Shown in pieces: positions 14,961-21,723 of a stretch of DNA of 64,000 bases. The DNA comes from Darwinimomas sp045600945. Its GTDB lineage: Bacteria > Bacillota > Clostridia > Lachnospirales > Lachnospiraceae. The stretch is taken from assembly GCA_045600945.1 (NCBI GenBank), contig JAZRYX010000048.1, positions 1 through 64,000 of the forward strand, in the 5' to 3' direction. The notes under the pieces were generated by a model, which was not told the DNA's origin, did no database searches, and saw only the letters and a list, made by a program, of their open reading frames with translations. The stretch's first letter is position 1, and each line of letters begins with the position of its first letter. The translations under genes and the position numbers were made by a program.

Positions 14961-16071
14961 CAAAGAATATATCGATAATGCGGCCCTGCAGTTCAGGACT
15001 TTGCTTGAACAACAGATAGCAAGAGAAGACAGGATGAAACTCGGATCCGAGGCGACTGATTTTTCAGGGAAGGAAAAAATCGTCATCGGCGTTATACCCG
15101 GTGACGGCATAGGTCCGATTATTGTTAAAGAGGCAAAACGGGTTCTCGGATGTCTTCTTAAAAATGAAATCGAATCCGGAAGGATAGAGCTTAAAGATAT
15201 CGAAGGTCTTACGATCGATAATCGTCTTGCATGCGGAAAATCAGTTCCGGATGATGTACTGACAAATATAAAAAGCTGCGATGTATTATTAAAGGGACCG
15301 ACAGAGACTCCGAAGGGAGGCACAATGGAAAGTGCCAATGTTACCTTAAGGCGTGAACTTGATCTTTTCTCAAATGTAAGACCGGTTTCGGTTCCGGAAG
15401 AAAATATTGACTGGACGTTCTTCAGAGAGAATACAGAGGGTGAGTATGTGCTCGGAAGTCGAGGCATTGAGATACCCGGTAAGCTCGCTATGGATTTTAA
15501 GGTTACTACCGATTCTGGAACAAAGAGAATCGCAAGGGCAGCGTTTGAGTTTGCAAAGAATAATGGAAAGAATCATGTCAGTATAGTCACCAAGGCAAAT
15601 ATCATGAAGAAGACTGACGGCAAGTTCTCGGAACTTTGTCATGAAGTCGCAGCGGATTATCCGGGGATAACTGTTGAAGATTATTATATCGACATCATGA
15701 CGGCTAAGCTTATCAACACGGCTGAACGTAGCAGGTTCAAAGTGTTTGTTCTTCCGAATCTTTACGGTGATATCATCACTGATGAGGCCGCTCAGATTCA
15801 GGGCGGGGTAGGAACTGCCGGCAGTGCAAATACGGGAGATAAGTATGCGATGTTTGAGGCTGTTCACGGGACAGCACCGCAGCTTTTAAGAGACGGTCTT
15901 GGCGAGTATGCAAATCCGCTCAGTATCATTAAGGCTTCGGAGATGTTGCTTCGTCATATCGGACTGTCTGATAAGGCGGATGTACTTGCGGCTGCAATTG
16001 AAGGTGTCGGTGATACCGAAGGCCGCAAAGCAACTGAAATCGCAGATAAGATTATTGAGATGATAAACTGA
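14950..16071 (+). CDS. Isocitrate dehydrogenase (isocitrate/isopropylmalate dehydrogenase family)
   Basis: The 373-residue protein begins with a polar stretch (about 1-42), then IGVIPGDGIGPI (about 46-57). Further family blocks are LKGPTETPKGG, the substrate Arg cluster NVTLRRELDLFSNVRPV, NTEGEYVLGSRGIE, VTKANIMKKTDG and the cofactor region EAVHGTAP...KASEMLLRHIG. Position after aconitase favours isocitrate as substrate, giving 2-oxoglutarate. NAD versus NADP use cannot be settled by eye. Start ATG 14950 lies within the end of the aconitase gene, indicating translational coupling; longer upstream starts would overlap far more. No clear terminator follows before the convergent thiT gene. Confidence 0.9.
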   Translation: MQNDKEYIDNAALQFRTLLEQQIAREDRMKLGSEATDFSGKEKIVIGVIPGDGIGPIIVKEAKRVLGCLLKNEIESGRIELKDIEGLTIDNRLACGKSVPDDVLTNIKSCDVLLKGPTETPKGGTMESANVTLRRELDLFSNVRPVSVPEENIDWTFFRENTEGEYVLGSRGIEIPGKLAMDFKVTTDSGTKRIARAAFEFAKNNGKNHVSIVTKANIMKKTDGKFSELCHEVAADYPGITVEDYYIDIMTAKLINTAERSRFKVFVLPNLYGDIITDEAAQIQGGVGTAGSANTGDKYAMFEAVHGTAPQLLRDGLGEYANPLSIIKASEMLLRHIGLSDKADVLAAAIEGVGDTEGRKATEIADKIIEMIN

Positions 16072-16119
16072 GGATCACTGAGACACAGTATGTCTTATCA
16101 GGTGTCTTGCGAGACAAAG

Positions 16120-16653
16120 TTAACCAGATACATTAGACTTCACACGTTCGAGTGCTTTGCGCATGGCGGGAATCAGAAGTACGACCACGGTGGCAGCCGA
16201 TTCGGCGAAGATATAAATAGCATTATATGCCATTGAGTACGGAAGCGGAGACCATCCGTCCCACGCAGCCATACCCGCTTTAAACCACGCAATACCTGCG
16301 AAAGTAGCAACAACCCAACGGGCAACCACGGCGATTATATATCCCGTGATAAGCCCGTTTTTTTTGTTGCGAACAAACCCCGCGATGCTCATGATACTGA
16401 ATGCCAGCACATAATCCAGAACAACCTGAGGTACCGACAAAAAGAACGGCTCAATGATAAACTGAATGATGCCGAAGATCAGTCCGACTACAAAACCTTC
16501 CCTGACTCCGTAAAACCACGCGGGAAGCATGATAAAAAGCATACTGAATAAGGTGACGGAACCGCCGAAAGGAAACGTATAGATACGTATAAGATTCGTG
16601 ACGACCGCAAGTGCCGCACACATGGAACATGTAACTAACTTTCTTACAGACAT
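16120..16653 (-). CDS. thiT: Energy-coupled thiamine transporter ThiT (ECF S component)
   Basis: The 177-residue membrane protein has about six transmembrane segments and matches ThiT, including MLPAWFYGVREGFVVGLIFGI, the EPFF segment and the Trp/Tyr-rich GWSPLPYSMAYNA binding region. ThiT binds thiamine and works with the shared EcfAA'T module encoded elsewhere. A TPP riboswitch directly upstream (16684-16774) confirms the substrate class. The ribosome binding site GGGAGGA (16660-16666) is inside a hairpin next to the ATG. Confidence 0.92.
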   Translation of the reverse strand: MSVRKLVTCSMCAALAVVTNLIRIYTFPFGGSVTLFSMLFIMLPAWFYGVREGFVVGLIFGIIQFIIEPFFLSVPQVVLDYVLAFSIMSIAGFVRNKKNGLITGYIIAVVARWVVATFAGIAWFKAGMAAWDGWSPLPYSMAYNAIYIFAESAATVVVLLIPAMRKALERVKSNVSG

Positions 16654-16659
16654 AAAAAA

Positions 16660-16680
16660 TCCTCCCGAGAATCAGGAGGC
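16660..16680 (-). promoter_or_regulatory. thiT: Ribosome-binding-site hairpin of the thiT riboswitch
   Basis: On the minus strand CCTCC (16679-16675) pairs with the Shine-Dalgarno GGAGG (16665-16661), followed by ATTTTTT and the ATG. This hairpin can hide the ribosome binding site; with its T-run it could also act as a terminator. It is the probable output of the upstream TPP sensor. Confidence 0.6.
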
Positions 16681-16683
16681 GGC

Positions 16684-16774
16684 ATAAATTTGCTTTCCTA
16701 CGCAGGAATTACCCTGTTCAGGTTATAAGGGACCGGGATTTCTCCCCATCTCAGCGTTATGCGCCCCTAGCTTT
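16684..16774 (-). ncRNA. TPP riboswitch (THI element)
   Basis: On the minus strand the conserved pieces occur in order: TAGGGGCGC, GCTGAGATGG (the CUGAGA pyrimidine-sensor loop), CCCGGTCCCTTATAACCTGAACAGG with the ACCTGA core, then GGTAATTCCTGCGTAGG. Spacing matches the TPP aptamer. It is immediately upstream of the thiamine transporter gene. Confidence 0.95.
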
Positions 16775-16824
16775 CATGTGCATTTTACCATAAAGGTAAT
16801 ATATTGTAAATAGTTCAAACTTTG

Positions 16825-16865
16825 CCACTATATATGGTGGTAATTTCAGAAAAAACTGATAAAAT
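16825..16865 (+). promoter_or_regulatory. Putative promoter with operator-like palindrome for the epimerase gene
   Basis: An extended -10, TGA-TAAAAT, lies at 16857-16865. The -35 position (about 16837-16842) has no consensus and is covered by a near-perfect 16-bp palindrome CCACTATATATGGTGG (16825-16840). This arrangement suggests regulated transcription; the factor is unknown. Confidence 0.45.
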
Positions 16866-16895
16866 AGAATTAATAAATATTATAAGGAGACAGCC

Positions 16896-17837
16896 ATGAA
16901 AAAAGCTTATGTCATCGGCGCGACAGGTCACGTCGGTTGTTATATGGTACCCGCACTTGTGGATGCAGGGTATGAGGTAGTTGCCGTTTCACGCGGAATG
17001 TCAGAACCATATACAAAAAACATGCCTCAGTGGTCAAAAGTAAAACGTGTAGCAGCTACCAGAGCAGAGGCTATTGAACTGATTGCAAAGGATCATCCCG
17101 ATGTTGTTTGTGATCTAATCTGTTACAGTGCTGATGAAGCAAAACTCATGTGTGACAGTCTATACAATACACCGGGAAATGAAAACGTAAGGCTGATCGT
17201 AATCGGTTCCGTATGGATAGTTCAGGAAAAGTATTATGTGCCCGTTGATGAGAATCATCCGCGTAATGCAAAAGACCCTTACGGACGCGGCAAAGTCGAA
17301 ATGTCAGCTTACCTTCAGCAACAGTATAAGGAAAAAGGACTTAAGATGACCATACTTCATCCGGGGCATGTATGCGGTGAAGGTTGGATGCCTGTAGGTC
17401 CTCAGGGAACAAGAGATCCGCAGGTCATCAAAGATATCATGAACGGTCGTGAAATCAAACTTCCTGATCCTTACGGACAGGCAACACTTCATCATGTTCA
17501 TTCAGCAGATATCGCAGCACTTGCGATTGCATGTCTTGAAAATGATAAGTCCATAGGCGAGGAATTTTTCATCACTTGTCCCGATACAATAACTCTCTAT
17601 GGTTTCGCTATGAAGCTTTACGAAAGATACGGACAGGAACCGAACATTAAATTTGCTCCGTATGGTGAGATCCGTGATGAACTGAGCGGTGATAATCAGT
17701 TTGAATATCTTGAGCACATCGACAGATCACCGTGTGCATCTATGGAAAAAGCAAAACGCATATTGGGATTTGTTCCGAAGTATGATGAATGGACCACACT
17801 GACACAGTCAATCGACAGTATGAATATTCAGAAATAA
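16896..17837 (+). CDS. NAD-dependent epimerase/dehydratase family protein (extended SDR)
   Basis: The 313-residue protein starts with the Rossmann motif in KKAYVIGATGHVGCYMVPAL. It has a VIGSVWIVQ strand, DPYGRGKVEMSAYL (a YxxxK-like catalytic pair in YGRGK) and HPGHVCGEGW, all in line with atypical or extended short-chain dehydrogenases. The natural substrate, probably a nucleotide sugar or other sugar, cannot be inferred. It has an AAGGAGA ribosome binding site and a promoter with a palindrome. A small unknown gene follows at 12 bp and is likely co-transcribed. Confidence 0.75.
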   Translation: MKKAYVIGATGHVGCYMVPALVDAGYEVVAVSRGMSEPYTKNMPQWSKVKRVAATRAEAIELIAKDHPDVVCDLICYSADEAKLMCDSLYNTPGNENVRLIVIGSVWIVQEKYYVPVDENHPRNAKDPYGRGKVEMSAYLQQQYKEKGLKMTILHPGHVCGEGWMPVGPQGTRDPQVIKDIMNGREIKLPDPYGQATLHHVHSADIAALAIACLENDKSIGEEFFITCPDTITLYGFAMKLYERYGQEPNIKFAPYGEIRDELSGDNQFEYLEHIDRSPCASMEKAKRILGFVPKYDEWTTLTQSIDSMNIQK

Positions 17838-17849
17838 CAGGAGATAAAA

Positions 17850-18104
17850 ATGGGCGAAAGAATAACAATGCAGTATCTTGCACTGCAGAAATTCGTAGAT
17901 GAACTTAAGACGGATAAAGAAGCCAATGAATCATATTGGAACAATATTGAGGTCTACACGCAGGATTATCTGACAAGACTTGCACACTATTCCATCAAGC
18001 AGCCGTATTTTGATGATCTTGAGGGAATGGTAAAGGATGTCACTGCTATTATGCTTGAGAGAATGACAAAAGAATGCAACTGTGAGTTCGTTGACAGACT
18101 TTAA
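17850..18104 (+). CDS. Small conserved-looking hypothetical protein
   Basis: Not recognised. 84 residues, predicted soluble and largely helical, rich in Asp/Glu/Tyr/Leu, with CNC near the C-terminus (KECNCEFVDRL). AGGAG is well placed before ATG 17850; an in-frame ATG at 17868 (MQYLAL) is possible. It sits 12 bp after the epimerase gene and is probably in the same mRNA, so a partner or accessory role is possible but unproven. Confidence 0.65.
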   Translation: MGERITMQYLALQKFVDELKTDKEANESYWNNIEVYTQDYLTRLAHYSIKQPYFDDLEGMVKDVTAIMLERMTKECNCEFVDRL

Positions 18105-18146
18105 TATAAATGCAAAGTTTATGTAAGGTCTTACAAAGCACCATTG

Positions 18147-18155
18147 TGTTATAAT
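18147..18155 (+). promoter_or_regulatory. Extended -10 promoter for the lipoprotein gene
   Basis: TGT-TATAAT lies at 18147-18155, about 30 bp before the lipoprotein ATG. TTACAA at 18131 is too close (13 bp) for a standard -35, so recognition would rest on the extended -10. Confidence 0.5.
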
Positions 18156-18185
18156 CACAATAATTCAGGTAACGGGAGATATGAA

Positions 18186-18677
18186 ATGAAGAAATTATTG
18201 ACCTTATTCATAATAACATTATTATGTGTTGTGTCAGTCTGTGCCTGCGCAAAGGAAGAAGATATCCAGCCTATCGAGGTCGAGAGTGAGACAGAAACAG
18301 AGACAGTTACGGCTCCGGAAAGAATCAATCTTGATGAGATAATCGAGACAAGTGCAGAGATAGAAACAGAGCCTGAGACAGAGGAAGAAACAGAAACTGA
18401 AACCGAGCCCGAGAGTACAAAGGCCGAGAAGAAAGAAACTAAGAAAGAGACCAAGAAGGAAACCAAGGCAGAGACTAAGGCAGAAACAAAAGCAGAGACA
18501 GAGCCTGAGTCGATTCCTTCTGCACCGGGAGAAGATATACCGGAAGGACCGGGTGGTGGTACTGATACACCTTCTGGACCGGGTGGCGGTACGGAGACAC
18601 CTTCGAGTCCGGGAAGCGACAGTCCTGCACCGGGTGGACAAGGTGATATTCCGCTAGTGCCGGCACCACCGATTTAA
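18186..18677 (+). CDS. Putative lipoprotein with low-complexity Glu/Thr/Lys and Pro/Gly tail
   Basis: The 163-residue product begins MKKLLTLFIITLLCVVSVCAC, a signal peptide with lipobox-like cysteines at about 19-21. The rest is low complexity: ETETE/EPE repeats, KKETKKETKAETKAET (about 80-105), then Pro/Gly/Ser repeats (EGPGGGTDTPSGPGGGTE). No folded domain is visible. The start is ATG 18186 after CGGGAGA. It probably acts as a wall-spanning tether or spacer. It is followed at 39 bp by the L,D-transpeptidase gene, so the two may work together at the cell wall (inference). Confidence 0.65.
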   Translation: MKKLLTLFIITLLCVVSVCACAKEEDIQPIEVESETETETVTAPERINLDEIIETSAEIETEPETEEETETETEPESTKAEKKETKKETKKETKAETKAETKAETEPESIPSAPGEDIPEGPGGGTDTPSGPGGGTETPSSPGSDSPAPGGQGDIPLVPAPPI

Positions 18678-18716
18678 TAAATGTTATATGACAAAACAAT
18701 AAAAGGAAGCATATCA

Positions 18717-19493
18717 ATGAAAAAATACATAACAATAGTACTTGCATTAATCATCAGCCTTATGTCAGCATTTGCTTCTTTTGCCGATGCTAATTATGTC
18801 AGTTCAGGACCGGGTGCGGCAAAATGGGAGCAGCAGACAAACGGCAAATGGAAATATAAAAAAGGTGATGGCTACGTAGTTAATGATTGGGTAGATGTAA
18901 ATGGTGAGACGTATCTTTTCGACAGTAACGGATACATGGTTACAGGATGGCAGACCCGTGCAGGCAAGCTTTGCTATTTCTCGCAGAGCGATGCAGAGGG
19001 CAGACCTGCGGGAGCACTTTTCAGAGATCAGGCAACACCTGACGGCCATCAGGTAGATGCGCAGGGCATACTTATCGGTGATCCGTGGTTCCGTGTTAAT
19101 CCGTATGAGCAGACTTGTATCGAGGTCTCCATACCGGAGCAGCATGTGTATATCTATGACGGAGCTGTGCCGATTTTTGATTCACCTTGTGTAACAGGTA
19201 AGGTTTCAAACGGTACGATAACACCTGAGGGCAACTATCAGATTCAGGCAAAGATTCCCGATAAGACACTCAAAGGCAAGAATGTCGACGGAACGGAGTA
19301 TGAGAGTTTCGTTCATTACTGGATGCCGTTTAACGGCGGTTACGGATTCCACGATGCTTCATGGAGAAGTAATTTCGGCGGCCAGATATATCTGACAGGA
19401 GGATCACATGGATGTGTAAATATGCCGTCAGCCAAGGCAAAAGAAATGTGGGACATCATATGGGTAGGCATGCCGGTATACGTACACGGATGA
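18717..19493 (+). CDS. L,D-transpeptidase (YkuD domain) with cell-wall-binding repeats
   Basis: The 258-residue protein has a signal peptide (about 1-23, ending ASFADA). Trp/Tyr/Gly-rich wall-binding repeats follow (KWKYKKGDGYVVNDW, YLFDSNGYMVTGWQ, then TPDGHQVDAQGI). A YkuD domain occupies about 130-258, with the catalytic motif SHGCVNMPS near the C-terminus. YkuD enzymes make 3-3 peptidoglycan cross-links or attach proteins to peptidoglycan. The start is ATG 18717 after AAAAGGAAG. Its repeat ending is the same type as in the surface protein at 1.0 kb. A strong terminator follows. Confidence 0.9.
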   Translation: MKKYITIVLALIISLMSAFASFADANYVSSGPGAAKWEQQTNGKWKYKKGDGYVVNDWVDVNGETYLFDSNGYMVTGWQTRAGKLCYFSQSDAEGRPAGALFRDQATPDGHQVDAQGILIGDPWFRVNPYEQTCIEVSIPEQHVYIYDGAVPIFDSPCVTGKVSNGTITPEGNYQIQAKIPDKTLKGKNVDGTEYESFVHYWMPFNGGYGFHDASWRSNFGGQIYLTGGSHGCVNMPSAKAKEMWDIIWVGMPVYVHG

Positions 19494-19508
19494 TTTAGTA
19501 AACATACA

Positions 19509-19546
19509 AGGGGCAGACGAAAATCAGATTCGTTTGCCTCTTTTTT
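19509..19546 (+). terminator. Rho-independent terminator
   Basis: AGGGGCAGACGAA (from 19509) pairs with TTCGTTTGCCTCT (19529-19541), followed by a run of T to 19546. It ends the L,D-transpeptidase transcript. Confidence 0.85.
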
Positions 19547-19595
19547 GGAAACTGAATCAAAACAGATAAGATGGGGAGATTAAAGTCTATTCAGC

Positions 19596-19624
19596 TTGAT
19601 ATTTCAATGCAAATCCCCTATAAT
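19596..19624 (+). promoter_or_regulatory. Promoter of the AbrB-like antitoxin gene
   Basis: TTGATA (19596-19601) and TATAAT (19619-19624) are separated by 17 bp; transcription would start near 19631. Directly downstream, AACAAGG-AAA-CCTTGTT (19636-19652) is a perfect palindrome with a 3-base centre, a good candidate for antitoxin autorepression. Confidence 0.75.
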
Positions 19625-19635
19625 ATCGACAAGGA

Positions 19636-19652
19636 AACAAGGAAACCTTGTT
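19636..19652. repeat. 17-bp palindrome at the antitoxin transcription start
   Basis: AACAAGG (19636-19642) and CCTTGTT (19646-19652) flank AAA, just after the predicted start of transcription of the AbrB-like gene. Probable operator; it could also fold as a small leader hairpin. Confidence 0.6.
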
Positions 19653-19673
19653 ATTATTGTGGAGGTAGGTATT

Positions 19674-20033
19674 ATGCCAGTAATTACGATACCAGAACAG
19701 AAGAGAGTCACGATAACATCCAAAAGACAGTTTACTATACCACAGAGATTTTTTAGTGAATTGGGGTTTGATAGAGAGGCAATATGTACCATGGGAGACG
19801 GTATGTTGATTATTCAGCCGGCTACCCATGTGTCAGGCGGCGAATTTGCTGAACAGATTTTATCGGATCTTATTGCTGAAGGATACTCTGGTGATAAGCT
19901 TCTTTCTGAATTTAAAATAAGGCAATCGAAAGTGAGACCAGCAGTGGAAGAATTGTTGGAACAGGCAAAGGAAGCAGCTAACGGACGAGGCGAGTATTCA
20001 ACTTATGACGATATTTTTGGCTCGGAGGATTGA
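19674..20033 (+). CDS. AbrB/MazE-family antitoxin-like protein
   Basis: The 119-residue protein has an N-terminal swapped-hairpin AbrB domain (about 8-52): KRVTITSKRQFTIPQRFFSELGF ending in DGMLIIQP. A helical C-terminal region (about 60-119) resembles toxin-binding tails. The start is ATG 19674 behind GGAGGT; a longer frame upstream has no ribosome site. The gene is intact, while the toxin gene two bases downstream is a deletion relic, so it survives as an orphan antitoxin or regulator. Confidence 0.8.
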   Translation: MPVITIPEQKRVTITSKRQFTIPQRFFSELGFDREAICTMGDGMLIIQPATHVSGGEFAEQILSDLIAEGYSGDKLLSEFKIRQSKVRPAVEELLEQAKEAANGRGEYSTYDDIFGSED

Positions 20034-20035
20034 GA

Positions 20036-20163
20036 ATGGCTGAATTACGAGTCCTACCTCCGGCTGTAAAATACTTCAAAAAACTGAAGGATAAGAAACT
20101 GTTGTAAACATGGCAGGAACAAGGGAAAACTTTTATAATGAGTTGAAGCGATATTTAAAATAA
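20036..20163 (+). pseudogene. RelE/ParE-type toxin relic with internal deletion
   Basis: The 5' part (20036-20107) reads MAELRVLPPAVKYFKKLKDKKLL and stops; this is the opening of RelE-family toxins of Firmicutes. In another frame, about 20098-20163 reads TVVNMAGTRENFYNELKRYLK and ends in TAA, matching the family's C-terminal strand and helix (VVxxAGTRENFYxELKRY). The central approximately 70 residues with the catalytic core are missing, so no active toxin can be made. The relic keeps the normal position, two bases after the antitoxin stop. Family assignment is from remembered patterns; the frame break is directly visible. Confidence 0.75.
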
Positions 20164-20201
20164 CGAACGTCTCAATGATTCAGAGGAAAATATACATAAT
20201 A

Positions 20202-20210
20202 TGGTATAAT
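20202..20210 (+). promoter_or_regulatory. Extended -10 promoter of malQ, apparently leaderless
   Basis: TGG-TATAAT ends at 20210 and the malQ ATG is at 20218, seven bases later, exactly where transcription would start. No ribosome binding site exists between them and the -35 region is not consensus. Confidence 0.65.
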
Positions 20211-20217
20211 TATCAAT

Positions 20218-21708
20218 ATGAAAAAATACGATAAAAGATACAGCGGAATAATTATGCCTATATCATCTCTGCCGAGCAGATATGGTATAGGTACTTTCGG
20301 TAAGGCAGCCTACGATTTTGCCGATTTTCTGAAGGCAAGCGGACAGAAATACTGGCAGGTGCTGCCGCTTGGTCCTACAAGTTACGGTGATTCACCTTAT
20401 CAGAGTTTTTCAACATTTGCAGGTAATCCATACTTTATTGACCTTGATATGCTCATTGAGGAAGGACTTCTTTTGGAGGAAGAGGTTGCACCGAGAGACT
20501 GGGGCAGCGATCCGCGACATGTTGATTACGGTAAGATATATGAGAATCGTATTGATGTGCTGGCACTTGCTAAAAAACGCGGCTGGGACCGTGATGCAGA
20601 ACAAGTGCAGGCATTTGCCCGGGAAAATGACAGATGGCTTTCGAAGTATGTAAAGTTCATGGCTCTTAAGCGCCTTAACAATATGTCTGCATGGACAGAC
20701 TGGAAGAACTTCGGAGAGTCACCATCAGATGCACAGAAAATATGTGAGGATGAAGAACTGTTCACTTATATTCAGTTTCTTTTCTTTAAACAGTGGACGA
20801 AGCTCAAAGAATATATCAATAGTCTCGGCATTCTGGTATTTGGAGATCTGCCGATATATGTTGCAATGGATTCTGCAGACGTATGGGCTGAGCCGGAGTT
20901 TTTCAAGATAGGCAAAGATTTTGTTCCGGAGGTAGTTGCGGGAGTTCCGCCTGATTATTTTGATGAGAACGGTCAGCTCTGGGGCAACCCCATATATAAT
21001 TATGAGAAAATGAAATCGACAGGCTATGAATGGTGGATACGCCGTGTCGGGGCAGCTACTAAGCTTTATGATATGATCAGATTCGATCATTTCAGAGGTT
21101 TCGCAAGTTACTGGGAAGTTCCTTATGGCGAGACTACGGCAAAGAACGGTCATTGGGTTAAAGGTCCGGGCATGGATCTTATAGGTACTCTAACCGGGTG
21201 GTTTCACGGAACTAAGTTCGTGGCAGAAGATCTGGGAGACCTCAGCGAGGATGTATATAAGCTTCTTGACGATTCGGGTCTGCCTGGAATGAGAGTAATG
21301 GAGTTTGCATTCGGTTCGGATGCGGATAACAATTATCTGCCTCACAGATTCAGAAGAAATTGTGTATGCTATGCCGGATCACATGATAATGCACCTTTGA
21401 AACTGTGGAGAGAGCAGGAAGATCCAGGCGTAATAGATTTTGCCGAAAAATATCTCGGCATAAATAAAGAGGAAGGTTTCAATCGCGGAATCATAAGAGG
21501 CGGCATGAGTTCAATAGCAGCACTTTTCATCACACAGATGCAGGACTGGCTTGAACTGGGAGAAGGTTGTCGCATGAACGCTCCGGGCAATCCGTACGGA
21601 AACTGGCAGTGGCGTATGCTGCCAGACGAGGCTAGTGATAGACTTGCTTCTGAGATTCTTGAGATGACAGAACGATACGGAAGAGAACCAAGAGAAGCTA
21701 AAGAATAA
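20218..21708 (+). CDS. malQ: 4-alpha-glucanotransferase (amylomaltase)
   Basis: The 496-residue protein is a complete GH77 enzyme: SGIIMPISSLPSRYGIGTFG at the start, WQVLPLGPTSYGDSPYQSFS, FGDLPIYVAMDSADVW, RFDHFRGF (catalytic nucleophile Asp), FVAEDLGDL (acid/base Glu) and YAGSHDNAPLKLW. It transfers alpha-1,4-glucan segments in maltodextrin and glycogen metabolism. Its predicted mRNA begins at the ATG. It is followed at 15 bp by the thrH-like gene. Confidence 0.95.
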   Translation: MKKYDKRYSGIIMPISSLPSRYGIGTFGKAAYDFADFLKASGQKYWQVLPLGPTSYGDSPYQSFSTFAGNPYFIDLDMLIEEGLLLEEEVAPRDWGSDPRHVDYGKIYENRIDVLALAKKRGWDRDAEQVQAFARENDRWLSKYVKFMALKRLNNMSAWTDWKNFGESPSDAQKICEDEELFTYIQFLFFKQWTKLKEYINSLGILVFGDLPIYVAMDSADVWAEPEFFKIGKDFVPEVVAGVPPDYFDENGQLWGNPIYNYEKMKSTGYEWWIRRVGAATKLYDMIRFDHFRGFASYWEVPYGETTAKNGHWVKGPGMDLIGTLTGWFHGTKFVAEDLGDLSEDVYKLLDDSGLPGMRVMEFAFGSDADNNYLPHRFRRNCVCYAGSHDNAPLKLWREQEDPGVIDFAEKYLGINKEEGFNRGIIRGGMSSIAALFITQMQDWLELGEGCRMNAPGNPYGNWQWRMLPDEASDRLASEILEMTERYGREPREAKE

Positions 21709-21723
21709 GAAAGGCGTAACGAT

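Noticed and set aside
14889..15467. Long minus-strand frame inside isocitrate dehydrogenase
   Set aside because: Antisense shadow of a strongly conserved gene; no ribosome site, composition typical of a reverse frame.
16081..16107. AGACAC...GTGTCT hairpin between isocitrate dehydrogenase and thiT as a terminator
   Set aside because: Only six pairs, a 15-base loop and no T-run on either strand.
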